From Heterohyrax brucei (Eukaryota; Chordata; Mammalia; Hyracoidea; Procaviidae), in assembly GCA_028571685.1 (NCBI GenBank), contig CM053144.1:97742171-97806170 (forward strand): a stretch of 64,000 bases of DNA, written 5' to 3'. The notes under the pieces are model-generated. The model saw only the letters and a program-made list of their open reading frames with translations, had not been told where the DNA came from and did not search any database. Numbering within the stretch: position 1 is the stretch's first letter; each line of letters opens with the position of its first letter. The position numbers and the translations under genes were made by a program. Below are positions 54,634-64,000 of the stretch, one piece after another.

Positions 54634-55775
54634 TTTAATCACTGTTATTGTTGGATGCCATCAAATCAAAATAAAGCTACAGTGACCCCATGTGATAGAA
54701 TAGAACTGTTCCCACAGTACTTCTTGGCTGTAGTCTTTATGGAGGACAGCTACCTGGCCGACTGGAAGAGATCCATATTTATGCCCATTTCAAAGAAAGG
54801 TCATCCAACCAAATGTGGAAACTACTGACCAATATCATTCCTCTAGATCATTCAAAAGCGACTACAACAACATATCAACAAGGAACTTCAGAAAAGCAAG
54901 CCGGATTCAGAGAGAACATGGAAACAGGGATATCATCGCTGATGTCACATGGATCTTGGCTGGAAGCAAAGAATACCAGCAAGATGTTTACTTTTGTTTC
55001 ATCGACTACACAAAAGCATTCAGCTGTGTGGATCATACTAAACTATGGCTAACGTTGCAGAGAATGGTAATTCCAGAATTCCTAATTGTGCTTTTGAGGA
55101 ATCTGTACACAGATCAAGAGGCAGTCGTGGGAACAGAACAAGGGATACTACATGGTTTAAAGTCAGGAAAGGTCTGAGTCAGGGTTGTATACTTTACCCA
55201 CATCTTTTTAAACTGTATGATGAGCAATGAATCCAAGAGACTGGATTATACAAAGAAAAACAAGGCATCAGGATTGGAGGATGACTCATTGACAACCTGC
55301 GTTATGCAGATGACACCATCTTACTTGCTGCAAATGAAGGTCTGAGGCATTTACTGATGAAGATCAAGGACCACAGCCTTCCGTATGGATTGCACCTCAA
55401 CATCAGGAAAACAAAAATCCTCACAACTGGACCACTAAGCAACATTGTCATATATGGAGAAAGGATTGACGTTGTCAAAGATTTCATTTTACGTGGGTCA
55501 GCAAAAAAGATGAAGACCTTCGACGAGACGGATGGACACAGTGGCCCCAACAAGGGGCTTCAGCATAAAAATGATTAGGACATGGCGCAAGACCGGGCGG
55601 TGTTTCATACTGTTGTTCATGGGGTCGCTATGAGTTGGAACTGACTCAGTGGCACTTAACAACAACAACAAATCTTTGTGGAAGCAAATTGCTAGGTCTT
55701 TCTACCACGCAGTGGCTGGATGACTTCAAACCGCCAACCTTTCAGTTAGTAGCTGAGGGCTTAACTTTTGCACCA
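54634..55775 (-). mobile_element. tRNA-Asn-like SINE, long form, split by an RTE
   Basis: Antisense SINE in two parts. 54634-54743 holds the tail side (TTATTGTTGGATGCCATCAA, CTTGGCTGTAGTCTTTATGG). 55673-55775 holds the rest (GCTAGGTCTTTCTACCACGC, CCAACCTTTCAGTTAGTAGC, TGCACCACC). The parts join at a duplicated ~10-bp target. Confidence 0.88.
54744..55672 (+). mobile_element. RTE LINE, sense, inserted in a SINE, internally deleted
   Basis: Starts ACAGCTACCTGGCCGACTGG and carries RT blocks: FIDYTKAFSCVDHTKLW near 54997-55047, a KSGKV...LSQGCILYP region near 55155-55200, and YADD at 55303-55314. Near 55500 it jumps from FILRGS to the 3' region, a deletion of roughly 400 bp compared with other copies. 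It ends GGCACTTAACAACAACAACA. Target-site duplication TCTTTATGGA (54734) and TCTTTGTGGA (55673). Confidence 0.92.
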
Positions 55776-55783
55776 CCAAATGA

Positions 55784-55944
55784 AAAACCAAATTCACTGC
55801 CATCGAGTTGATGCTGATTCATAGAGACTCTATAGGGCAGAGTAGAACTGCCCCATAAAGTTTCCAAGGAGCATCTGGCAGATTCAAACTGCCTGCCTTT
55901 TGGTTAGCAGCACCAGAGTTTCCTTTGCGCAACCAGAGCTCCTT
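55784..55944 (-). mobile_element. tRNA-Asn-like SINE, short form
   Basis: Antisense: ACCAAATTCACTGCCATCGA, GTTTCCAAGGAGCATCTGGC and GCGCAACCAGAGCTCC. Confidence 0.92.
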
Positions 55945-56375
55945 TTTTTAGTGTTACATGTCCCTATAAATTGTTTTCTTTTGTCATCATGAGAATACAG
56001 ATAGGATAAAAATTACGAGAGCACTCACAAAGTATTAGTAGTTGTATTCTCAGTCTCTGTAAGCAAAGCTGGAGTTGAATTCTTCAGCTAACTTTGCAGG
56101 TTGCTTTGTAAGCTGGCCATAAGGCTCATCACTAGACCTCAGCTCCATCAGACTGTTTCTCACTGTCTTTTCTACTCTATGCATATGGATCCTTCTCCAC
56201 TTCCTGATCCTTTCCTTCTGCCACCCCACAATCTGCAGCAACCTTGCTCTCCTCAGAAACCACCAGAGCTTACTGCTACTAAGGGAACCCAAGCCATCCT
56301 TGATTAAGCAAGTACTCCCAAAGATCAGACAATGTATGTCCATGATCTTCGGTCTTCTCTAAGTCCTCCAAGGCA
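55945..56375. other. unrecognised sequence
   Basis: ORFs 56050-56343 (minus) and 56101-56307 (plus) overlap on opposite strands and show no recognisable protein. Confidence 0.45.
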
Positions 56376-56450
56376 GGATCTCTAGTCCCATTTTACAGAT
56401 GTGAAAACCAAGCTTCAGAAAGATGAAGAATGAAGTCAGATTGCATTTAC
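56376..56450 (-). mobile_element. MIR fragment, antisense
   Basis: CCCATTTTACAGATGTGAAA and GAAGTCAGATTGCATTTAC fit antisense MIR. Confidence 0.55.
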
Positions 56451-56554
56451 TGCACTGGCATATCATTCAAAAGATGATCTAAAAGATTAGTTAAGATTCC
56501 TGAAAGAAGTAATATGTCCTCAGCTCATAAGATCTGAAGTCCATTGTTGCTCCT

Positions 56555-57800
56555 ATCTTTGCCCTTGGTATTGCAGTGGAATACTACTCAACCAGCAGTA
56601 GAAATGAAGTCCTGATACACGCCACAATACAGATGGAGATTGAATACATGATGCTGAGTAAAATAAGTCAATCATAAAAGGAAAATATTGTATGAATTCA
56701 CTTATGTAGAAAGACAATAAAAGACAAAGATGTGGAGACCAAAGTTTATTTGCAGTTACCACAAGTGGGAGGGAGGGGAGAAGAGGGGCTTAACAGTGAT
56801 AGAAAAATTGCCTTAATTAAGGGTAGAATCACAAAGCCAATTATTTCAACTGCTGTCTATAAATTGTATACCTGTAAAAAGTAAAACTCACAAAAGTTGT
56901 GTCACAGAAATGCTTTAAAAAATGACTAGAAAAAGAGTAGCTGCTGTGGCTGTTTACATACAACTAAAAATTTCATGAGATTGGGTTACTTTGTTTAGAG
57001 GCTTAGGGTCATGGGTTCATGGGACATCCTAGTTAATTGGCTTAATAGTGTGTTTAGGGCTTCTGTTCTACTTCATTGCATAATGCCCAGAGTCTTAAAA
57101 GCTTGTAAATATTCATCCAAGGTAAGATAATTGTTCTCTATTTGCCTAGGGTAGGCATAAGTCAGATCTGACTCTAGGGCACTTGGCTTGGTTGGCTTGC
57201 CTAGAGCAACAGAGAAAGGAGAGCCAACGAATAGGAGAACACAGAGTGTGTGAGTGACTGTCTCCATGAACTGCTGCATCCTTTGCCATGAGACAAGAAC
57301 TAGATGGTGCCCAGCTTAAGACTACCAAATATTTTGATCTAAGATTCTACAGAAGAAACTCGATCAAAAAGAGAAAAGCACAGAACCGAATTTCAAGTGT
57401 CCATGGACTCTAGCATTTCTCCAGCCACAGAGAGTAGAAGAATCCCTAAAACTAGTGCCCTGTGATAATCTTTAAAACTTAAGTCAAAAATGTTCCCTGA
57501 AGTCTTCTTAAAACCAAACAATAGTTTCGCTTAATTAATAAAGAATGTCTGCATTGAACAATGTCGTCTTTCAAGATAGATCTGTATGGAATCAAACTGA
57601 CAACAACTTGCAAGTGGATAGGAAACTTAGCAGGCAGTGAATTTATGTTAACGGGGAAGAACGCCTCGGAAAACGAAGGTTAAAATGGTACCACAACTTA
57701 CAGAATGCAGTCAGTGTCACTGGATTGTACATGTAGAAACTTTTTCATCGGTGTATGTTTTGCTCTGTATGTTCTCAACAACAGCAACAAAAAAATTTTT
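56555..57800 (+). mobile_element. older L1 3' region, sense
   Basis: GTGGAATACTACTCAACCAG and GCTGAGTAAAATAAGTCAAT are the end of L1 ORF2. CAGAGTCTTAAAAGCTTGTA near 57090 and GATGGTGCCCAGCTTAAGAC near 57303 parallel the L1 3' UTR of copies 1 and 2. The last part, GTCAGTGTCACTGGATTGTA near 57710, ends in AACAACAGCAACAAAAAAA. About 1.2 kb, with a SINE stub at 57150-57196. Confidence 0.65.
57142..57204 (+). mobile_element. 47-bp SINE 3' stub with target-site duplication
   Basis: TTGCCTAG at 57142-57149 and 57197-57204 flanks GTAGGCATAAGTCAGATCTG and GGCACTTGGCTTGGTTGGC, a sense SINE 3' end without its tRNA head. Confidence 0.85.
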
Positions 57801-59060
57801 TACAGATATTGTCATAAATCATTTATTGTCAGTACATTGCCTCACTAATTTGTTTACTATGTTGATAGAAACCTAACACAAAGACCTCCGAAATGTCAAA
57901 GTGAAAATTCAAAGGAAATTATTTTGATAATAAAATTTCTTTTTACAAGGACATTTCAACAAGAATACTCTATGGTAATGTAATCTATTAGCAGCAGGTC
58001 TAAGGAATAATAATGTATGGTCATGTTGGACCAAGCCATATTTTCTCTACAAATGACTATTTGGATGAAAACAAAGAGAAAACCCATAGTTTATCTATTT
58101 TGTGTTTCTAATTTTCCTTCTGTAAATCTTTTCAGTATCTTTATTAGCTTTTTATCTGACAATTATGTTTCAAAACCTAATCAAAATAATTTAATAAGCA
58201 GAAACTACAGTTAAAGTATAAATAATATCATGATTTATACTGTTTTGAGATTTAAGGACATGGTAGTTAAATTTGGAGAAATAAAATTAAACTGTACTGC
58301 TCTTAATATTCAGATTTCATTGCTGATGTATATTTTACAGGTTATTTAGCAGATAAATACTATTGATCAGTATCATGGGAAGCAGTAAATTCCAATAAAA
58401 ATTGATTAACACTAATTTTTTTAGTAAGCAATTGATCTACATAAACTGTTTATTGGTAACAAATTATAAAACTCTAGAGAAGATGATGTTTCCAGGCTAT
58501 GGATCATTATGCAAAGAAATAAAATTTTAATTAGTTCCTGTAAAAGAATGGGAATATACTACCTCTATTTTTTTCTTCTCCATAAGGTGATATTTTAACA
58601 TCTAGTGTCTCATTGTTTTTATGGCTAATATATCTATATTTATTTCAGTTTATGAAATTTTATATTTAGTTTTTGTATAGGAAACATATCTGGTTCAAAG
58701 CTCATTAAGACTACAAAGACAGAAATTTAATGACCTCCCTCCCATTCTTATCTCTGTCCTCCCCATTCCTGCTTTTACGTCTTCATAAATAATAATAGTC
58801 CAGTAATAATAAGTAGTTAAGAACATGCAGGGAAAAAATCCAACATTTGCTTGCCTAGGTTTCTGGCCTGAGCAATTAAAAGGGTAGAGTTTCAATGAAA
58901 AGAAATAAGTAAAACTTCAGGTAAAGTATATTTGTAGGGAAAGTTTAGGAATACCATGTTGCACATTCTTGTTTCAAATTCCAATGAACCAGCTAAGGAG
59001 ATAGGCTGAGTAAGCAGTCAGACACATGAGTTGGGAGTCTAGTACTGAAGTTCACGATTG
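57801..59060. other. unrecognised AT-rich sequence
   Basis: About 1.26 kb, no gene or named repeat. Confidence 0.5.
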
Positions 59061-59400
59061 AGACATACGTTTGAGAATCAACATTGATTAGATGATACTT
59101 AGAGTCTTGAGACTGCATCAGATTACCAGTAAAGCATGTATACATGCAGACAGGAGCCAAGCACTGAGCGGAGCATTAAGCATTCAAGGCATGAGAGCAA
59201 CAGGTAAAGAAGATCGAGAAGGAAGACTCAAAGGGTAGGAAGAATATAGGAGAGTATGCGGTCCCAGAAGCCACGAAAAGAAATAATTTAAGAAGAAGAG
59301 AATGATCAGCTGGGTCAAATGCTGCTGACTAGGGAGATAAGATGAGAACCAGAAAAGCTATCATTTGATTCAACAACACTGGAACTCATTAATGCTCTTC
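59061..59400 (+). repeat. possible ancient interspersed repeat
   Basis: GGGTCAAATGCTGCTGACTA followed by AGATAAGATGAGAACCAG recalls a common old mammalian dispersed repeat, but I cannot name it safely. Confidence 0.3.
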
Positions 59401-59518
59401 AAAGCAACAATTTTGGAATGCTGGAGGCAAAATCATAGCGGAATAGTATCAAAGAAATAACATTTGGAGAACTTGCTCTACTTCTAACAATTTTCTTTAT
59501 CACTTCCTCTAAGGTGAC

Positions 59519-59932
59519 TGTCTTAGTTATCTAAGTTCTGCTGTAACAAGTAGCACAGTGGATGGCTTTAACAAACAGAAATTTATTTTCTCACAGTTTA
59601 GGGGGCTAGAAGTCTGAATTCAGAGCCCTGGCTTTAGGGGAACGCTTTCCCTGTCTGCCAGCTTTGGGGAAGATCCTTGACTCTTCAATATGTTTTCTTG
59701 TTCCTCGGAGACCTCCACGTGGCTTGGCATGGATGTCCCCCAACTCGGCTTGCTCAGGTCTGTGTTTAATCTTCTCTATACCTCCAAAGAAATTGACTCA
59801 AGGCTGCACTGCACTAATCCTGCCTCATTAACGTGAAGAATACAATCCGTTCCCAAATGGAATTGTAACCACAGGCACAGATGTTAGGATTTATAACACA
59901 TGTTTCGGGGGGACACAAACTCATATCAGTGA
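59519..59932 (-). mobile_element. MaLR (MLT1-type) LTR, antisense
   Basis: CTGTCTTAGTTATCTAAGTT, AACAGAAATTTATTTTCTCA, CAGTTTAGGGGGCTAGAAGT and the end CGGGGGGACACAAACTCATA. Complete-looking solo LTR; same class as 2296-2790. Confidence 0.7.
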
Positions 59933-60419
59933 TCATGAGAGTGAGGAATCTGATAATGATGGGGTACGCTGTCTTTGTTTAAAGACCTCTCTTTACAAAA
60001 AATTTCTGCACCTAAGAGCTGTTTTCCGTGACTAGCCACCTGCGCAGGCTGACCTCTCTAGGTGGACTGTCTGCCTGTATCTCTTAGAGAGGGTACTGAC
60101 AGCTGCTTCACAAGACCGTCCAGTACTCTCCAGTCTCTCAGGAGCTCCTCTGTTTGCTTTCAGGGATGCAGTCCCACTTTCTCCATAAGAGATAATGTGA
60201 CTCTCCTGTCAATTACTTATTTTAATCAGAAAAACTCCATCGCATCTACAAATTCTTTGACGTGGTAATGCCATTTTCCTTCTAGTGTCTAAGATTGAAG
60301 TAAAATTTTTCACTATTTTTGTGATTCTTTTTGTTTGTGTCATTGTAGCTTATTGTGTAGGAAGAGGGTAAAGAGAGAGATGACCATATGTGTTCACCTC
60401 ACACTTTCCTGTAAGTTTG
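59933..60419. other. unrecognised sequence
   Basis: The ORF 60062-60268 has no recognisable content. Confidence 0.45.
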
Positions 60420-60560
60420 ACTCTAGCAAATCATATATCCAGCTACTTACCAGTTGATTGACCTGGGGCAAGTTACTAAACTTCAGCATGCCTCAGTTCC
60501 CTTATCATAGATTGATGAAACTAAAGAGTTATTATGCAAACTGTAGTTCTTGGCATAAAT
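60420..60560 (+). mobile_element. MIR fragment
   Basis: GACCTGGGGCAAGTTACTAA and CATGCCTCAGTTCCCTTATC are typical of the MIR core and 3' side. Confidence 0.75.
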
Positions 60561-61167
60561 TAAAATCCATTTAGGTTTCTGCCATTTGTGAAAGCACACA
60601 AAGATCCTCAGGACATATGAGCATCACTGCCTGTCGGTTATTAACTACCAAAGTTCATGTTTATACACCTGGGGCAGACGGGCTGAGTGAACATAAAATG
60701 TGATTAAAAAGTTTTATTTTATTATTTCAGGAAAATATCAGGAGGAGGTAAGGAAGCGGTAGATATCATTGCCTATGTTCAGAAAATTTCATAAAATTTT
60801 TCAATAAATAGGATACATTACAAAACCTTGTTATGAAGATTAATGACATAATAGCATAACACCAAGGGGTACACTGCTCTTGGATTATTCAGTTAAAGAA
60901 AATATTATTGTGTAGCCCCTAAAATTAATTTAGAGTATACTTTCAGTGCCCTGAAAGCATATGACAGCATAATGGAAGGTCACAAGCTTTAAAGACAGTT
61001 ATCATCACACTATCTAATTTTTTCATGCTGACTACAGTTTAGCTATTTTTCCTTTAAAAGCTATTCTAATTCAGATAATAAGCAATGTTTAATATTTAAA
61101 GTTTCTTGCCTTAACAAAGTATGTTGCAGCTTTGTGGTAAATACAGAATATTATAAAATACTTTGGG
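60561..61167. other. unrecognised sequence
   Basis: No feature seen. Confidence 0.5.
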
Positions 61168-61347
61168 AACCCTGGTGGGGTAGTGATTAAGTGCTGTGGC
61201 TTTTTGCCAAAAAAGCTCAGCATTTCAAATCCACCAACTGCTCCTTGGAAACTCTGCAGGGCAGTTCTACTCTGTCCTATACAATTGCTGTGAATCACAA
61301 TCAACTCAACAGCAATGGGTTGGGTTTTTTAGGTTTGGTTTTTACAG
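61168..61347 (+). mobile_element. tRNA-Asn-like SINE, short form
   Basis: Sense: AACCCTGGTGGGGTAGTGAT head and CAATGGGTTGGGTTTTTTAG tail. Confidence 0.92.
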
Positions 61348-61502
61348 TAAACTTGAGTTTTAAAGAAGCCCTTGTTAAAAACACATGCGGTGATGTCAAA
61401 CAATGTGCTGAAATGTAGTCTGAGAAAAAAGTTAAACCTTTGAGAGTGATGAAATAGCAACATCTTGAACATTCCCTTACAACATGTAATATGCATATTC
61501 AG

Positions 61503-61660
61503 TGCACTGGTGGCGTAGTAGTTAAGAGCTTGGCTGCTAACCAACAGATCAGCATTTCAAACTCACCAGCTACTCCTTGGAAACCTTAAGGGGCATTTCT
61601 GCACTGTCCTACAGGGTCGTTGAGTCAGAATCAATTCAGTGACAATGGGTTTTGCTTTTT
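61503..61660 (+). mobile_element. tRNA-Asn-like SINE, short form
   Basis: Sense: CACTGGTGGCGTAGTAGTTA head, GCTGCTAACCAACAGATCAG and a CAATGGGTTTTGC tail; a few bases of the GTCGCTATGAGTC block are deleted. Confidence 0.92.
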
Positions 61661-63164
61661 AAATGTATTTATGTTATATGAAATACATGTGCATATACAT
61701 AATTGAAATATTTATTAGTCTAGATTAATCACCTTGAGAATTAATGTCATTGTCATTATGCAATGCAGGACAGTAAATATGAGGTAGAATGTCTTCTATA
61801 AAAATATTAGCTCAAGCTTATTGACAACTTTCTTTTCTCTGCTGTAATCACTTTTGTATTCAACTTTGTCAAATGTATATTTTCTCAACAAATATTTTAT
61901 ATCAAAGATATCTACTGTATAGGTAATTTTGACTATAGGAAGGGCCAATGCAAACATCTTGTAGAGGCTTTTTTTCTTTTAAATACTGGAAGAATAAGAA
62001 CAATTTTCAGCTGTCAACCAAAAAACGTACCAGTAAGAACCTAAATAGCAGGTATGCTAGCATGCCTTTTGACTTGAATCCCCACACTTTAGTAAGAGTG
62101 CTACTTTAGTACGTGATTTACTTCCCTTAAACGCCTTTTCCCTCAGTCTCTAAAGATGACATATAGTGGTTACTTTCATTTTAATGACACACACTAAATC
62201 CACTTGATAGGTGTAGAGGAAAAAATGCATTTAGCCTCACCTAAATGCAGCACGCATTATATTTCTTTGTTTCAGTTTTATAGCAATAGCTAACATAAAG
62301 CATTTCATTGATACAAATATTCTCTTAGAGTTCTGGTGATATTAAGTTTGGAAATATAAAAACGTATATGTGTCTTATTTACAAATTACCTTTAAGGCAA
62401 TGACTTCTAATATCAACTACCCCTACAACTTAAATTGCTTTTTTTTTATAGGTACTGCCCAAATAAAAAAGATGAATCATGTTAAAAAATACAGTTGGTT
62501 GACTCTGGCTATAGATTATTGAAGAATGAAATACCATTAGTACAGTTGGGTTCCAGAGAATTACAGAAGGTGAATTCTTTTTCAGACTTGCAAAATCAGA
62601 TGTATTAAGTCATGCACAATCTTATGGTTTCAGTTTAACACATTCACTGAGTTATTTCCATGCTATGAAGACCTCTAGACTTTTTGGATGTGGTAGCCAG
62701 CCTTTAATATCTTCCATAAAAACGGTCTGAATTCTATGGAACTTGTCCACATATTTCAGAATAAGAGTAAACATTACATCTGCAGATCAGCTGATCTCCT
62801 CCCTAATAGCTGTGCTGATTTCTGGTTTCAAAAGTATTGTCCTCACTGCATTCAGCAGTGAGCAGAACAGTAATTTAGCTAACATCTTTGAAGAGGGGAA
62901 GGTTGCATACACATTGTTGTTGTCCTGCACAAGTCACTCCATTTCTCTTTACCTCACTTACTCTGTTTTACAATGGTGAAAAAGAAATGATCTGGTAAAT
63001 TGCTCCCTGTTCTGCAGGGATTGCGCAAGACTTTGAAACGATATTTGCCAAGAGCAAAACACTACATAACTAGAGCAACATGCATAAATCACTAAGAGAA
63101 GACTCAGAAAGGATTTTATAGCCTTATCGTATACCTATGCAGATATATTGTTATTAAAATAGCC
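61661..63164. other. ~1.5 kb unrecognised sequence
   Basis: AT-rich with no named repeat or plausible gene; the ORF 62743-62979 has no recognisable content. Confidence 0.5.
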
Positions 63165-63370
63165 CTAGTGGCACACTGGTTAGGTGCTCAGCTGGCAATC
63201 CAGAGGTGAGTAGTTCAAACCCACCAGTCACTCCAGGAAAAAAAGATGCAGCTGTCGGCTTCATAAAGATTTAGAGCCTCAGAAACCTTATAGGCAGCTG
63301 TACTCTGTCTTACGGGATCACCTGGAGTCAGAACTGACTTGACAGAAATGGGTTTGCTTTTGGGTTGCTG
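63165..63370 (+). mobile_element. tRNA-Asn-like SINE, long form
   Basis: Sense: AATAGCCCTAGTGGCACACT, a diverged module AAGATGCAGCTGTCGGCTTC, and GAGTCAGAACTGACTTGACA. Confidence 0.87.
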
Positions 63371-63516
63371 TGTGTGCTATCATCAATTTTGAATCATAAT
63401 GACCCTATAGGACAGAGTAGAATTGCCCACAGGGTTTAAAAGGAGTGGTGGGTGGATTCAAAGTGCCAACCTTTCAGTGAGCTACCCAGCTCTAAACCTT
63501 TAGGCCACCAGGTCTT
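63371..63516 (-). mobile_element. tRNA-Asn-like SINE, short form
   Basis: Antisense and tail-to-tail with the preceding copy: CCTATAGGACAGAGTAGAAT, GTTTAAAAGGAGTGGTGGG and CCACCAGGTCTTC. Confidence 0.87.
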
Positions 63517-63525
63517 CAATAATTT

Positions 63526-63623
63526 GATGGAGACATAGACACAGCATAGACTAGAGTAGATATAGACATAGACATAGTCATAGCGTAGACAGACGTAGAC
63601 GTAGACGTAGCATAGACTAGACT
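63526..63623. repeat. TAGACA/TAGACG imperfect hexamer array
   Basis: About 98 bp of 6-bp units (TAGACA, TAGACG) with CATAGACTAG interruptions, next to a SINE head. Confidence 0.88.
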
Positions 63624-64000
63624 AATCAGTGTGTTCACACACTTAGGGTCTAGAAGCAATGGCATCTCAGAAGTGAAGTGTGCATTGTCCTATTATAATT
63701 CTGAGGTAATTTTTATTTCCTCTCTTTTTCTCATTCCTTTCCTCTAATCTCTTCCCCCTCCTTGCTTTCCTTTATTTCTTTTTTTCCTTTCATTGCCTCT
63801 TCTTATTAGAAAGAAAGCACCATAAGAACAGTGACTTTGCATATCTTGTTTCTCCAGGATGCCTCTTGCACCTATAAGATAGCTCTTATTTCTGGTACAA
63901 CTACAAATTATTGTGAAAAGATCTGAATAAATACTATTAACAAACAGCATAGTTTAATAATCAAATCTTTAAGGCCATCCCTTACCCTAATGAACATTCT
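63624..64000. other. unrecognised; polypyrimidine stretch
   Basis: 63718-63807 is a C/T-rich low-complexity stretch. The rest is unrecognised. Confidence 0.5.

Noticed and set aside
54478-54828. 116-codon ORF starting in unique DNA
   Set aside because: It runs by chance through a SINE and into an RTE; the two repeat boundaries lie inside it.
56050-56343. 97-codon minus-strand ORF overlapping a plus-strand ORF
   Set aside because: No recognisable protein and no splice or promoter support; opposite-strand overlap suggests chance.
63526-63623. CRISPR-like array
   Set aside because: Units are 6 bp with no unique spacers, and the window is mammalian DNA; it is a minisatellite.

Overview
This window is repeat-rich mammalian nuclear DNA, and I find no intact protein-coding gene in it. 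The dispersed repeats point to an afrotherian genome, most likely an elephant or close relative. Dozens of copies of one tRNA-Asn-like SINE (short form about 165 bp, long form about 205 bp) share 3' ends with a BovB-like RTE LINE that ends in a CTAACAACAAC-type tail. This SINE/RTE pair is what I know from elephant and other afrotherian genomes. The species is inferred from the repeats alone.

Layout. 1-1552 is the 3' part of a sense RTE. 2296-4615 holds two MaLR-type LTRs, a large palindrome and an insert with inverted ends. 4651-9763 is a near full-length antisense RTE split by a 5'-truncated antisense L1 (body 5283-7277, 17-bp target-site duplication). 10819-18041 is a full-length antisense L1 with a 15-bp target-site duplication, decayed ORF1 and ORF2, and a promoter region containing two tandem ~198-bp units. 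18-28 kb is mostly unrecognised sequence with scattered SINEs, MIR, L2 and one MaLR LTR; a weak candidate exon lies at 26879-27125. 28-36 kb has L1 3' UTR fragments, a head-to-head RTE arrangement and a chimeric tRNA-Gly SINE whose body is made of the two ends of the RTE. 38-48 kb has many SINEs, old antisense L1 pieces, two MaLR LTRs and a recent 215-bp local duplication. 49-50 kb has mariner transposase relics on both strands. 54-58 kb has SINE clusters, an RTE inserted into an older SINE, and an older L1 3' region. 58-64 kb is mostly unrecognised, with a MaLR LTR, MIR and SINE pairs.

How the parts relate. All recognisable coding potential is retrotransposon (L1 ORF1/ORF2, RTE endonuclease/reverse transcriptase) or mariner transposase, and all of it carries stops or frameshifts. 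SINE 3' ends match the RTE 3' end, which fits mobilisation of the SINEs by RTE enzymes. Nesting gives a local order: MaLR LTRs and old L1s, then long SINEs, then RTE copies, then the two young L1s. I found no undescribed gene system. The best leads are structural: the chimeric SINE, the tandem L1 promoter units, the palindrome, the recent duplication and very short tail-only insertions flanked by target-site duplications.
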